Assembly: GCA_963838795.1 (NCBI GenBank) | Contig: CAWISL010000010.1 | Span: forward strand, 372,001 to 436,000 | DNA from: JAIBJN01 sp963838795 | Lineage (GTDB): Bacteria > Actinomycetota > Thermoleophilia > Gaiellales > Gaiellaceae | Direction: 5' to 3' | Length of the DNA stretch: 64,000 bases | Shown here: piece after piece, positions 1 to 8,331 of the stretch | Position numbering within the stretch: the first letter of the stretch is position 1 | Layout: each line of letters begins with the position of its first letter | Position numbers and translations under genes: made by a program | The notes under the pieces: model-generated | What the model saw: the letters and a program-made list of their open reading frames with translations, nothing else | Database searches by the model: none | What the model was told of the DNA's origin: nothing

Positions 1-457
1 GCTCGCCGCCGGATAGCTCGCGTGGATGCGCCTCGGCGCGCTCGAGCAGCCCCACGCGTTCGATCAGCTCCCCGGCGCGTCCGCGGCGCTGAGGCTGCGG
101 GACTCCCGCGAGGCCGAGCTGGAGGCAAACGAGCTCTCGCACCTCGAGCTCCGGCGCGAGAGCGCGCCAGTAGTGCTGGTCGGCATAGCCGAGCACCTCG
201 GAGCGATAGTCCGCCTTGCCGCGACGGCCCAACCGCGTCAGATCTCGCCCGAGGACGAGCACGCTGCCGGCGGTCGGCGCGTCGAGCGCCGCGAGCAGCC
301 GTAGGAGCGTCGACTTCCCGGAGCCGCTAGGGCCGAGGACGACGCAGATCTCGCCCTCGCGGATGTCCAGCGTCAGACCCTGGAGCGCGACGACGCCCCC
401 CTCCGGCGCGGGGTAGACGCGGAAGACATCCCGGAGCTGGACGGCAGCGTCGGTCAT
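1..457 (-). CDS. ABC transporter ATP-binding protein (MacB/LolD type), 3' end outside the window
   Basis: Nucleotide-binding subunit of an ABC exporter; it hydrolyses ATP to drive the FtsX-type permease encoded just upstream. The visible 152 residues contain Walker A GPSGSGKST at about residue 38 and the signature LSGGE at the truncated end; Walker B lies beyond base 1. ATG at 457 overlaps the permease stop as ATGA, so the two are translationally coupled. The spacing of Walker A to the LSGGE motif is typical of the LolD/MacB family. Substrate cannot be told from sequence. The family is certain; the substrate is unknown. Confidence 0.93.
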   Translation of the reverse strand, partial: MTDAAVQLRDVFRVYPAPEGGVVALQGLTLDIREGEICVVLGPSGSGKSTLLRLLAALDAPTAGSVLVLGRDLTRLGRRGKADYRSEVLGYADQHYWRALAPELEVRELVCLQLGLAGVPQPQRRGRAGELIERVGLLERAEAHPRELSGGE

Positions 458-3400
458 ACGCGGCGGGAGGCGGCGGTCACGAGGGTTGCCGCCGCGAGGA
501 CTCCGGCGGCGAGGGCCGCAGCCAGCACGGGCCACGCGATCTCCACCCGCAGGGGGAGCTCGGTCGCGCGCGCGTCGGCGGTCACGGTCACGAGGTCGAC
601 GACGAGGAGCCCCAGCAGCGCCGCGGTCGCGAGGCCGCCGAGGACGCCCACCGAGACGACGACGAGGCTCCTGAGACGGACGACACGGCGGAGGACGGCC
701 GGCCGAGCGCCCTGCGCCTCCAGGTCGTCCAGCTCTCCGCGCTCGTCCCGCACGTCCGAGGCGACTCCGAGCAGCACGCCCACGAGCGCGAGCCCGAGCG
801 CGACGAGGGCAGCGGCGAGGAGCGTGAGCAGCGTGCCGCGTGCGAGCGGATCGTCTCGCAGGGAGCGCTCGAGCTCTTCGCGCGACTCCAGCGCGAGGAC
901 GTCGTAAGGCGGGCGCGCGAGAGCCACGGCGAGCTCGGCGCGCTCCTGCGCCGTCGCCGCCCCGAGCCAGACCTCGTTGGAGACGGCGATGCCGGGCCGG
1001 GCGGCGTTGAGCGCGGCGCCGAGAAGGTCGCGGTCGGCGACCACGAAATCCTCGCCCGCGCCGGGAAACCGCTCGGCCACCGCGGCGACCCGTGCGACGA
1101 CCTGTTCGCCGGCGACGCGGAGGGCGAGGTCCCCGCCCGGGCCAGCGGCGGCAGCCACGGCCGGCGAGGCGATCACCGACAAGGGCTGCTCGTCGCTCGG
1201 CTGCGTGGGGCGGAAACGGCTCACCACCGCTTCGCTCAACGTGCCCGTGAGCGCGACGCCGTCCTCGTGCGCGTCCGCCTCGACGCCGTTGACCGCCAAC
1301 CAGTCGTCGTAGCCGCCGAGCACGACCCTGCCGCCGGGGGTCCGGACCCGGAGCTCGCCGAGCTCGAGCGCGACCTCGAGCGGGCTTCCCTCGCCCCCGC
1401 GCTCCTGCACCCTCACCGGTGGCGAGACGGTGAGCGCCACGATCCGGCCGCCCTGCGCGTCCGCGGGCAGGTCCGCGGCGAGCAGGCGCGTGCGCTCGTC
1501 GTCGGGCGTCCCGAGCTCCAGGTGTGCGTAGTCGCCTGCCGGAGTCTCCACGCTCGCCGTCAGCACGACTGCCTGCCCCCGCGCCGGCAACTCGACCGCG
1601 GTCGCATCCTCGGGGAGCACTGGCCCTCGCGTCGCAGCGTTCCCGGCGGGCTCGATTCGAGCGGCGAGAGCCGGCTGTGAAAGAGACGCGAAGTCGTCGC
1701 GCCACCCTTTCAGCGTGGGGATCGCCGATGCGTCGAGGCCGAGCACGGTGATGCCGGTTCGCCCGCCCGTGCGGCCGACGTTGCCCGACAGCCTCAGCAC
1801 GGGCTCGACCTGGGCTCCCTCGCCCAGGGCTGCGAGCTGCTCCGGCGGAGCCGCCTCCTGCACCTTGATGAGATGGGTGAGATCCTCCCGGAGCGTGAAG
1901 TCGAGCGGGACGGCGAAGGCTGCCTGCTCCTCCTGGCCGCGGGACAGCGTGGAGCGGTAGCTCTCCGCGAACACCGCGAGGCCGACGCTGACGAGGAGAA
2001 AGGCCGCCGCGACGGCGGCATGGCCGGGATGGCGCGCCAGGGAGAGCGCTGCGAGCCGGAGGGACACCGACCGGCCCCTGGACGCGCGCTCGAGGAGAAG
2101 AAGGAGGGGACGGAGGAGCCGGGCGCAGGCCACCGCGGCCACGAACGTGACCAGCCCGGGGAGGAGCACGAGCGCCACCGAGGTGCCGGATTCGGCCGCC
2201 AGGGCCTCCTGATCGAGGTCCCCGCGGAGGAGCGTCAGGACGACGACGGCGAGTGCGCCGAGAGCTGCTGCGTCGAGCGCGGAGAAGGAGCGCCTGCCGA
2301 GCGCTAGCGGCCTGGCGCGGAGCGCTGCCAGGAGCACCAGGGTGAGCGCGAGGGCGACCGCCCCCGCGGCGATCACCCCTGTCCGCGAAAGCGTCGAGTG
2401 CCTGAGGATCTCGCCCACCGGCGCCCCCGCTCGCGAGGCAACGGTCGCTCCGGCGAGCGTTCCGAGCGTCCAGCCTGCGACGGTCCCGCCCACGGCGATG
2501 ACGGCGGCCTCCATGCCCGTGAAGAGCGAGAGCTGCCAGCGTCGCGCCCCGAACCAGGTGAGCCGCCGCCTGGCGGCGTCGGTGTCGCGGCGCATGCTGA
2601 CGGCGGCGAGGACGGCGAAGGCAAAGAGAAGCGCTGCGGACTGTCCTCCCACGAGCAGGAGCCGCCGCCCGGCCACGTCGCTCGCCTCCGCCGCGACGCG
2701 GAGCTCCTCGAGCGGCGCCGTGAGGTCGAACGCGCTCGAGGCGGTCTGGAGCGTGGACCGTGCCCGGGCGGCGTCGCCCGCGAGACGATCGATGGCCCAG
2801 GCTCGCACGGTACCGGCCTCGAGCGGCGTCACCCACGCGTAGCTGCGGTACACGGCGTCGAGCGCGGGAGCGGAGGCGAGCGTGTCGATCCCCTCGGCGA
2901 GGACGAACGGCGCCGGCTCCGGGCGGTGGTACCCCGCGGCCTCGCGATAGATCGGGCTGAGGGCGGCGCGGCTCCGCTCGTTCTTGGTAGGGGCGACGAA
3001 GTCGCCGAAGAGCACCGGCGAGGTGACGACTGCGGTCCCGACCTCGACCAGGCGCAGGCCCGGGACGTTCGGGATAGTTCCACGGCCCCGCAGGCGGACG
3101 ACCTCGCACAGGTCTGGCTCGCATGTTCGGGGCAGGCGTCCCGAGCGGAGCGTGACCCAGTTCGCGAGCCCGTCGACGGCGCCGAGTCCGAGGTAGGTCC
3201 CGGCGATGGTGCTCTCCCGGAAGAGCACGAACGCTGTCGGCTCCGCGGGGACGACGCCCGCGAGCGCTTGCGTCGCGGTGCGCTCGAGGGCCGCGTGATC
3301 TTCGTCCTGCGCCGGGATCCCGAACCAGGCGGCACGGACCGCGCGCTGAGCGGCGGGGATCTCCTCGACGGCGCGCCCGACGCTCTCGTCACGGGCGACG

Positions 3401-3540
3401 ACGATGCCGGCGAGCACCGTCGCCAGCATCGCGGCTCCGGCTGCGACCCCGGCCGCGGCGAGCAGCGCCGTCGGCGCGCGCCGGGCCATCCGGAGCGAGG
3501 CGAGTCTCACGGGGTAGCCGAGCCGGCGAAGCGTGCGCAT
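454..3540 (-). CDS. FtsX-like ABC transporter permease, large
   Basis: Membrane subunit of about 1028 residues. A transmembrane segment near the N-terminus (after MRTLRRLGYPVRLASLRMA) is followed by a periplasmic domain of about 270 residues. A block of several membrane spans (roughly residues 290-560) follows, then a second extracytoplasmic domain, then a final cluster of three spans near the C-terminus. This duplicated FtsX/MacB-like layout is typical of actinobacterial exporters of lipids, peptides or antibiotics. ATG at 3540 has GGAGG close upstream, and the gene ends in ATGA overlap with the ATPase. Upstream in-frame codons exist but are shadowed by the divergent LysR gene. The divergent regulator at 3610 may control it (inference). 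Confidence 0.9.
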   Translation of the reverse strand: MRTLRRLGYPVRLASLRMARRAPTALLAAAGVAAGAAMLATVLAGIVVARDESVGRAVEEIPAAQRAVRAAWFGIPAQDEDHAALERTATQALAGVVPAEPTAFVLFRESTIAGTYLGLGAVDGLANWVTLRSGRLPRTCEPDLCEVVRLRGRGTIPNVPGLRLVEVGTAVVTSPVLFGDFVAPTKNERSRAALSPIYREAAGYHRPEPAPFVLAEGIDTLASAPALDAVYRSYAWVTPLEAGTVRAWAIDRLAGDAARARSTLQTASSAFDLTAPLEELRVAAEASDVAGRRLLLVGGQSAALLFAFAVLAAVSMRRDTDAARRRLTWFGARRWQLSLFTGMEAAVIAVGGTVAGWTLGTLAGATVASRAGAPVGEILRHSTLSRTGVIAAGAVALALTLVLLAALRARPLALGRRSFSALDAAALGALAVVVLTLLRGDLDQEALAAESGTSVALVLLPGLVTFVAAVACARLLRPLLLLLERASRGRSVSLRLAALSLARHPGHAAVAAAFLLVSVGLAVFAESYRSTLSRGQEEQAAFAVPLDFTLREDLTHLIKVQEAAPPEQLAALGEGAQVEPVLRLSGNVGRTGGRTGITVLGLDASAIPTLKGWRDDFASLSQPALAARIEPAGNAATRGPVLPEDATAVELPARGQAVVLTASVETPAGDYAHLELGTPDDERTRLLAADLPADAQGGRIVALTVSPPVRVQERGGEGSPLEVALELGELRVRTPGGRVVLGGYDDWLAVNGVEADAHEDGVALTGTLSEAVVSRFRPTQPSDEQPLSVIASPAVAAAAGPGGDLALRVAGEQVVARVAAVAERFPGAGEDFVVADRDLLGAALNAARPGIAVSNEVWLGAATAQERAELAVALARPPYDVLALESREELERSLRDDPLARGTLLTLLAAALVALGLALVGVLLGVASDVRDERGELDDLEAQGARPAVLRRVVRLRSLVVVSVGVLGGLATAALLGLLVVDLVTVTADARATELPLRVEIAWPVLAAALAAGVLAAATLVTAASRRV

Positions 3541-3576
3541 GCCTCCACGCTGCCACCTGCACGGCACTCCGACCAC

Positions 3577-3592
3577 TCGGGTTGCTTCCCGA
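3577..3592. promoter_or_regulatory. Candidate operator dyad between permease and LysR gene
   Basis: Perfect inverted repeat TCGGG-N6-CCCGA in the 69-bp gap between divergently transcribed genes. LysR regulators commonly bind such dyads next to their own divergent target promoter. Seen directly as a palindrome; its role is inferred. Confidence 0.45.
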
Positions 3593-3609
3593 ATGGTTAA
3601 GCTTTGCTT

Positions 3610-4539
3610 ATGCTCGACGTCCGGCGCCTGAGAGTTCTGCGCGAGGTCGCGCTGCGCGGCTCCATCGCCGCCGCGGCGGAGTCGCTCCGGTTCACGTCCT
3701 CGGCTGTCTCGCAGCAGCTCGCGAAGCTCGAGCTGGAGGCCGGGGTTCCGCTCCTCGAGAGAACCGCGCGGAGCGTCCGGCTGACGCCGGCCGGGTGGCG
3801 TCTCGTCGAGCACGCGGAGGTGATCCTGGAGCAGCTGGCGCAGGCCGAGTCCGACCTGCGCGAGCTCGACGGGTCCCCGCCGGTTCTGCGGGTCGGCGCG
3901 AACACGACCGCGGCGGCGAGCATCGTGCCGGAGGCACTGACACGCTTCGCGGCCGCGCGGCCCGAGATCGAGGTGATGGTCACGGAGGCCGATCCCCTCG
4001 TGTCGCTCGCGCGCGTGCGGGTGCGCGAGCTCGACCTGGGGATCGTCTTCGAGTACGACCACGTCCCGCTCCCCGCGGACCGGCGCGTCCAGCTCGAGGA
4101 GCTGCTCGAGGAGTCGATGCGGATCGTGCTGCCCGCCTCGCACCCGGTCGCGAAGCAGCGGGTCGTCCGCCTCCCCGACCTCGCCGGCGAGACGTGGATC
4201 AGGAGCACGAACCGCTCCTCGTGCAACCCGTTCACGGAGCGCGCCTGCCGCGCTGCCGGCTTCGAGCCGCGGATCCGTTTCGAGTTCGACGACTACACCG
4301 CGATGCAGAACCTCGTCGCGTCGGGGGCGGGGGTCGCCTTCGCCCCTGACCTCGGCCTCTCGCGTCTGAGTCCCGGCGTTGCCGTACGGCCGATCGCCTT
4401 CGGGCCGAAGCGGCGCGTCCACGCGGCCTACCGGGCGGGCGAGCGCGACGCGCGCGGCCTCCCGGAGATGCTGGACGCTCTCAAGGGGACGATCCGCGCC
4501 CGCGAGCCGCTCTTCCCGGCCCGCGCCGGCGTCTCCTGA
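3610..4539 (+). CDS. LysR-family transcriptional regulator
   Basis: About 309 residues. An N-terminal winged helix-turn-helix (residues 1-60, with the typical SIAAAAESLRFTSSAVSQQL recognition region) is followed by a periplasmic-binding-like effector domain starting near VLRVGANTTAAAS. ATG at 3610 is chosen over an in-frame TTG six bases earlier because MLDVRRLRVLREV matches the usual LysR start. It lies divergent from an ABC exporter with a palindrome in between, so autoregulation and control of the exporter are plausible. The effector is unknown. Confidence 0.92.
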   Translation: MLDVRRLRVLREVALRGSIAAAAESLRFTSSAVSQQLAKLELEAGVPLLERTARSVRLTPAGWRLVEHAEVILEQLAQAESDLRELDGSPPVLRVGANTTAAASIVPEALTRFAAARPEIEVMVTEADPLVSLARVRVRELDLGIVFEYDHVPLPADRRVQLEELLEESMRIVLPASHPVAKQRVVRLPDLAGETWIRSTNRSSCNPFTERACRAAGFEPRIRFEFDDYTAMQNLVASGAGVAFAPDLGLSRLSPGVAVRPIAFGPKRRVHAAYRAGERDARGLPEMLDALKGTIRAREPLFPARAGVS

Positions 4540-4572
4540 GCGGTTCGGGCTCCTCGAGGACGAGACGGTCCG

Positions 4573-4578
4573 TAACCT
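4573..4578 (+). promoter_or_regulatory. Candidate -10 element (TAACCT) for a leaderless transcript
   Basis: TANNNT hexamer separated by 7 nt from the ATG at 4586, the same spacing seen at several other genes in this window. No convincing Shine-Dalgarno precedes the ATG. Confidence 0.4.
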
Positions 4579-4585
4579 GACCGGA

Positions 4586-5779
4586 ATGCGCTCGGGACGG
4601 CTCGCCGCCGCGTCGGTGCTGCTGGCGCTAGCCGCCTCGTGCACGGGCGGACCTGAGGAAGGGGTGACCGAGAGCGCGTCGACGACCGCGCGGGAGCCGA
4701 CGACCTTGGCCGAGACCTCCACGGAGGAGCGGCCGCAGGAGGAACCGGGGCCGCCGGTTGGAGGCGGCAGGGTCGCGCTCAGGCGCATGGCCGCCGCTCT
4801 CGACTCGCCGGTCTTCGCCGCCGCGGCGCCGGGAGAGGAAGGCCGGCTCTACGTCGTCGAGCAGGGCGGGCGGATCCGTGTCCTCGAGGACGGAGAGCTC
4901 CGACCGCGGGCGTTCCTCGACATCTCAGACCGGGTCTCGGGCGGCAACGAGCAGGGGCTCCTATCCGTCGCCTTCCATCCCCGGTACGAGTCCAACGGGC
5001 TCTTTTACGTCGATTACACGGATCTGAACGGGGACACGCACGTCGTCGAGCTCCGCGCCTCGGACGGGGGACGGCCGCCGGCCGAGGTTCGCGAGCTGCT
5101 CTTCGTCCGGCAGCCGTACTCCAACCACAACGGGGGACAGCTTGCCTTCGGCCCTGACGGCCTCCTCTACGTCGGCATGGGCGACGGCGGGGCGGCCGGC
5201 GATCCCGAGAATCGCGCGCAGGATCTCTCGAGCAGGCTGGGGAAGCTTCTGCGCCTCGACGTCGACGAGCGCGGCGCCGAATGGGAGCTGGTCGGCTACG
5301 GGCTCAGGAACCCGTGGCGGTTCTCCTTCGACCGGGTGACGGGCGACCTCTGGATCGGCGACGTCGGCCAGCAGGCGGTCGAGGAGATCGACTTCGTCCC
5401 CGCCTCGCGCCTGGATCGGCTGCACAACTTCGGCTGGGACGTCTTCGAGGGGTCCAACGTCTACGAGGACAAGCCGCCCACGGACCGCGGCACCCTGGTC
5501 GAGCCGCTCGATGAGTACCCGCACGATCTCGGCTGCTCGGTGACCGGCGGCTACGTGTACCGGGGCGAGCGGGCCCGGGACGAGGCTTGGGGACGCTACT
5601 TCTTCGGCGACTACTGCTCCGGCCGGGTCTGGAGCCTCGTCCCGCGGCGGGGCGAGGTGACCCGCCGGGATCATCCCTTCCGCGTTCCGGAGCTTACGTC
5701 GTTCGCGGAGGATCTCAACGGCGAGCTGTACGCGCTCTCGCGCGACGGCGTGGTCTACCAGCTCGTCCAGGCGACGTGA
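4586..5779 (+). CDS. PQQ-type glucose/sorbosone dehydrogenase family lipoprotein
   Basis: About 397 residues. The N-terminus carries a signal peptide ending LALAASC, a plausible lipobox, then a low-complexity Thr/Glu/Pro linker of about 40 residues and a six-bladed beta-propeller of the soluble glucose dehydrogenase (GDH-B)/Asd family. Diagnostic stretches are YSNHNGGQLAFGPDG, where the His is the expected catalytic base, GMGDGGAAGDPENRAQ, and GYGLRNPWRFSFD. Such enzymes oxidise sugars outside the membrane with PQQ. No PQQ synthesis gene is visible nearby, so the cofactor would come from elsewhere. An upstream in-frame extension overlaps the LysR gene and is rejected. Substrate uncertain. Confidence 0.88.
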   Translation: MRSGRLAAASVLLALAASCTGGPEEGVTESASTTAREPTTLAETSTEERPQEEPGPPVGGGRVALRRMAAALDSPVFAAAAPGEEGRLYVVEQGGRIRVLEDGELRPRAFLDISDRVSGGNEQGLLSVAFHPRYESNGLFYVDYTDLNGDTHVVELRASDGGRPPAEVRELLFVRQPYSNHNGGQLAFGPDGLLYVGMGDGGAAGDPENRAQDLSSRLGKLLRLDVDERGAEWELVGYGLRNPWRFSFDRVTGDLWIGDVGQQAVEEIDFVPASRLDRLHNFGWDVFEGSNVYEDKPPTDRGTLVEPLDEYPHDLGCSVTGGYVYRGERARDEAWGRYFFGDYCSGRVWSLVPRRGEVTRRDHPFRVPELTSFAEDLNGELYALSRDGVVYQLVQAT

Positions 5780-5787
5780 GCGGTGTC

Positions 5788-5817
5788 GGAACCCGCGACG
5801 CGCGGCCGGTGTAGAAC
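5788..5817 (+). promoter_or_regulatory. Candidate promoter of the ECF sigma gene
   Basis: GGAAC (5788-5792) resembles an ECF-type -35 element, and TAGAAC (5812-5817) lies 7 nt before the GTG at 5825. The GGAAC motif would fit autoregulation by the encoded sigma factor, but the -10 half is not a clean ECF consensus. Weak evidence. Confidence 0.3.
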
Positions 5818-5824
5818 GGGTGCA

Positions 5825-6385
5825 GTGGGGGACCGGCCACTGGCACCAGACGACGATCTCGTTGCCCGTGCACAACGGGGCGACACACGCGCCTACGGCA
5901 CCCTCGTGGAGGAGCATCAGACGCTCGCGTTTCGCACAGCCTTTCTCCTGACCGGCTCGGCTGCCGACGCCGAGGACGCGGTGCAGGACGCCTTCGTGAA
6001 GGCCTACAGGGCGTTGGGGAGGTTCCGACCGGGAGCACCCTTTCGGCCCTGGCTCCTCGCGATCGTCGCGAACGAGGCGCGAAACCGGCGAAGGTCGGCC
6101 GGCCGGCGCGAGCGGCTTGCGCTGCGCGCGGCCGAGGATCCGCTCTCGGGGGGCGCGGTCCCGTCCCCCGAGGCGGCCCTCCTCGACGCCGAGCAGCGGG
6201 AGGAGCTGCTGGCGGCCGTGAACGACCTGCGCGAGGACGACAGGCTGGCGATTGCCTGCCGCTACTTCCTGGGCCTCTCCGAGGAGGAGACGGCCTCGAC
6301 GCTCGGCTGGCGGCGCGGCACGGTCAAGTCCAGGACGTCACGCGCACTGGATCGGTTGCGCGCGCAGCTGGGAGCGGAGGCGTGA
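5825..6385 (+). CDS. ECF-type RNA polymerase sigma factor
   Basis: About 186 residues from GTG 5825. Sigma region 2 runs through DAEDAVQDAFVKAYRALGRF (the conserved DxxQ/E..F core), followed by a Pro-rich linker and sigma region 4 with LSEEETASTLGWRRGTVKSR, the -35-binding helix-turn-helix. It is about the normal ECF length. A GTG at 5783 would add 14 residues but has no ribosome site. 5825 is preferred because a -10-like hexamer sits 7 nt before it. The downstream gene overlaps by GTGA and looks like its anti-sigma partner. Confidence 0.92.
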   Translation: MGDRPLAPDDDLVARAQRGDTRAYGTLVEEHQTLAFRTAFLLTGSAADAEDAVQDAFVKAYRALGRFRPGAPFRPWLLAIVANEARNRRRSAGRRERLALRAAEDPLSGGAVPSPEAALLDAEQREELLAAVNDLREDDRLAIACRYFLGLSEEETASTLGWRRGTVKSRTSRALDRLRAQLGAEA

Positions 6386-7134
6386 CGGAGCTCGAGCGCG
6401 CACTCGCCCGGCTCGGTGACGAGCTCGCCTTCCCGGAGACGCCGGACGTCTCGGGGCGCATCCTGGCGCGCCTTGCCGCCGAGCCGGCGGAGCCCCGTCG
6501 GCGCCGCAGGGTGCTGGTGATCGCGCTCGCGGCGCTCGCGCTCGCGGTTGCCGCCGCCCTGGCGGTCCCGCAGGCCCGCACGGCGATCCTGGAGCTCTTC
6601 CGCCTGCGCGGGGCGACGGTTCAGCGGGTCGAGTCGCTCCCGCGGGTTCCGCCCCCCTCCGAGAACGCCCTCGACCTGGGGCGGCCGCTGCCCGGTGCGC
6701 GCACCGACGTGAAGCTCCCCGAGGTGCTGGTCCCCGCCGCGCTCGGCCCGCCCGACGCCGCCTACACGTCCTCGGAGAGCTACGGGATGCGGCTGACGCT
6801 CGTCTACGAGCCCGGACCGGGAGTGCCGGAGTCCCCGTATACCGGCGTGGGCCTTCTCGTCAGCGAGTTCGTCGGAGAGGGCGCGACCCGCTACGTCGAG
6901 AAGCTGGCCGACGCGGGGACGCGGATCGAGCGGCTCCAGGTGGGCGTGTATCCCGCTCTTTGGCTGGAGGGCGGTCCGCACTTCGTCATCTTCGAGAACG
7001 ACGGGCAGGTATTCGAGGACGAGGGCCGGCTCGCGGGCAACACGCTCCTGGTCGAGCGGAACGACGTTCTCGTGAGGATCGAGGGCGAGATCAGCCGCGA
7101 GCGGGCGGTCGAGATCGCCGAATCGCTCCGCTAG
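6382..7134 (+). CDS. Single-pass membrane protein, probable anti-sigma factor
   Basis: About 250 residues. A cytoplasmic N-terminus of about 45 residues is followed by one transmembrane helix (VLVIALAALALAVAAALAV) and an exported domain of about 180 residues with no motif I recognise. Start GTG overlaps the sigma gene stop (GTGA), which implies coupled translation. Position and topology fit a membrane anti-sigma factor. The short N-terminus shows no HxxxCxxC zinc motif, so the family is not a classic ZAS. The function is inferred from context. Confidence 0.75.
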   Translation: MTELERALARLGDELAFPETPDVSGRILARLAAEPAEPRRRRRVLVIALAALALAVAAALAVPQARTAILELFRLRGATVQRVESLPRVPPPSENALDLGRPLPGARTDVKLPEVLVPAALGPPDAAYTSSESYGMRLTLVYEPGPGVPESPYTGVGLLVSEFVGEGATRYVEKLADAGTRIERLQVGVYPALWLEGGPHFVIFENDGQVFEDEGRLAGNTLLVERNDVLVRIEGEISRERAVEIAESLR

Positions 7135-8078
7135 GCCGCTGCGGCCGAGCCGGCCAGCTCCGCTTCGACGCGGGAGCCGACGTCGAGTGCTAGGTCGACG
7201 AAGGCCCGGGCCGCGGGCGAGCGGTAGCGGTCCCGATGCCAGGCGATGCCGATCCGCCGGGCCGGCACGCCGGCGAGGTCGATCACCGCAGTCCCCTCGT
7301 GTGCGGGGTCGACCGTCAGGAGCGGGACAAGGGCGACGCCGACCCCGGCAGCGACCAGCTCCTGGATGGTGCCGTTGTCGTCGGAGCGGAAGACGATGCG
7401 CGGCTCGAGGCCCGCGTCGCGGAAGCGGTTCTCGATCTGGTGGACGCTCCGGCACTGGCGGTTGCCGATCAGGGGCATGGCGGCTATCTCGCGAAGCGAG
7501 GGCGGCTTGAGCCTCGTGGCCAGCGGCGAGTCGTTGGGAAGGACGACCACGTACGGGTCGCGCATGAGCTCGACCGTGTCGAAGGGCCCCTCCCCGACGG
7601 GAAGCATGACGAAGGTGAAGTCGAGCTCACCTCGCTCGACGAGCTGGAGGAGCCCGCCGTCGTCGGCGGACTCGGTCAGCTGGACGGCGACGTCCGGCCA
7701 GGCGGTCGTGAACTCCCGCAGCAGCCGCGGCAGGACGCGTGCCCCCACGCTCTGGTACGTGCCGACGCGGAGGGTACCGGCCGATCCCTCGGCGAAGGCG
7801 GCCATGTCGGCCTGGGCGGCGTGCAGGCGCGCCACGATGCCCGCAGCGTGGCGGAGCAGGAGCTCGCCGGCCTCCGTGAGCGAGACGCGGCGAGGGCCGC
7901 CGGGCCGCTCCACGAGCTGCTGGCCCACGATCCGCTCGAGCGCCTGGATCTGCTGGCTGACCGCGGATTGCGTGTAGCCGAGCTGCTCGGCGGCGCGGCC
8001 GAACGATGCCTCCTCGGCCACAGCCTGCAGGGCCGCGAGATGGCGGATCTCGACCCCGAGCCATCCATCAGAGCGCAT
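7131..8078 (-). CDS. LysR-family transcriptional regulator
   Basis: About 315 residues. N-terminal helix-turn-helix with SFGRAAEQLGYTQSAVSQQI, then a LysR substrate-binding domain beginning GTLRVGTYQSVGARVLP. ATG 8078 is chosen; an ATG at 8087 is also possible. A TATCAT hexamer on the minus strand (8095-8090) would place transcription start near 8083, which favours 8078. The 3' end overlaps that of the convergent anti-sigma gene by 4 bp. It is divergent from a 37-codon membrane peptide gene. Effector unknown. Confidence 0.9.
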   Translation of the reverse strand: MRSDGWLGVEIRHLAALQAVAEEASFGRAAEQLGYTQSAVSQQIQALERIVGQQLVERPGGPRRVSLTEAGELLLRHAAGIVARLHAAQADMAAFAEGSAGTLRVGTYQSVGARVLPRLLREFTTAWPDVAVQLTESADDGGLLQLVERGELDFTFVMLPVGEGPFDTVELMRDPYVVVLPNDSPLATRLKPPSLREIAAMPLIGNRQCRSVHQIENRFRDAGLEPRIVFRSDDNGTIQELVAAGVGVALVPLLTVDPAHEGTAVIDLAGVPARRIGIAWHRDRYRSPAARAFVDLALDVGSRVEAELAGSAAAA

Positions 8079-8089
8079 GATCAACATGA

Positions 8090-8112
8090 ATGATAACTCG
8101 ACTTGTGCTTAT
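8090..8112. promoter_or_regulatory. LysR promoter and candidate autoregulatory dyad
   Basis: A minus-strand TATCAT hexamer (8095-8090) overlaps the imperfect dyad ATAA-N12-TTAT (8093-8112). This AT-rich patch stands out in a GC-rich genome and lies in the gap between the LysR gene and the small ORF. LysR proteins usually bind such sites to control themselves and the divergent gene. Confidence 0.4.
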
Positions 8113-8137
8113 TGAAAAGCGAGCCGATGCTGAGGGT

Positions 8138-8251
8138 ATGGCAATCGCATTCCTCACCCTTCTCGTGCTGGTCGGGCCGCTGGCTCTGCTCTTCGGCGCG
8201 GACTCCCGCCTCGATGAGCGGATGCGGCTGCCCGAGTGGCGCCGCCCGTAG
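8138..8251 (+). CDS. Small single-pass membrane protein, 37 residues
   Basis: A short ORF starting MAIAFLTLLVLVGPLALLFG, which forms one hydrophobic helix, followed by a charged tail ending WRRP. GAGGG lies just before the ATG, and a strong terminator hairpin follows its stop at 8269. It is divergent from a LysR gene. Short proteins of this pattern (hydrophobic helix then GADSR-like charged tail) are, from memory, common in actinobacteria and unnamed. Function unknown. The ribosome site, codon use and terminator make it a credible gene. Confidence 0.65.
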   Translation: MAIAFLTLLVLVGPLALLFGADSRLDERMRLPEWRRP

Positions 8252-8268
8252 GCTCTCGCTCCATCCGA

Positions 8269-8300
8269 CTCGACCGGGCGGTCCGCCCGGTCGAGATTTC
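8269..8300 (+). terminator. Intrinsic terminator after the small membrane peptide
   Basis: Perfect 12-bp stem (8269-8280 with 8284-8295), 3-nt loop GTC, then ATTTC. It would end transcription of the 37-codon ORF before the SDR gene. Confidence 0.75.
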
Positions 8301-8331
8301 GGCGGTCGCGTGAAACCATGTCCACACGGCC

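Noticed and set aside
3541..4788. Long N-terminal extension of the FtsX permease on the minus strand
   Set aside because: It runs opposite a clear LysR gene and part of the sugar dehydrogenase, has no family similarity, and the permease has a proper ribosome site at 3540.
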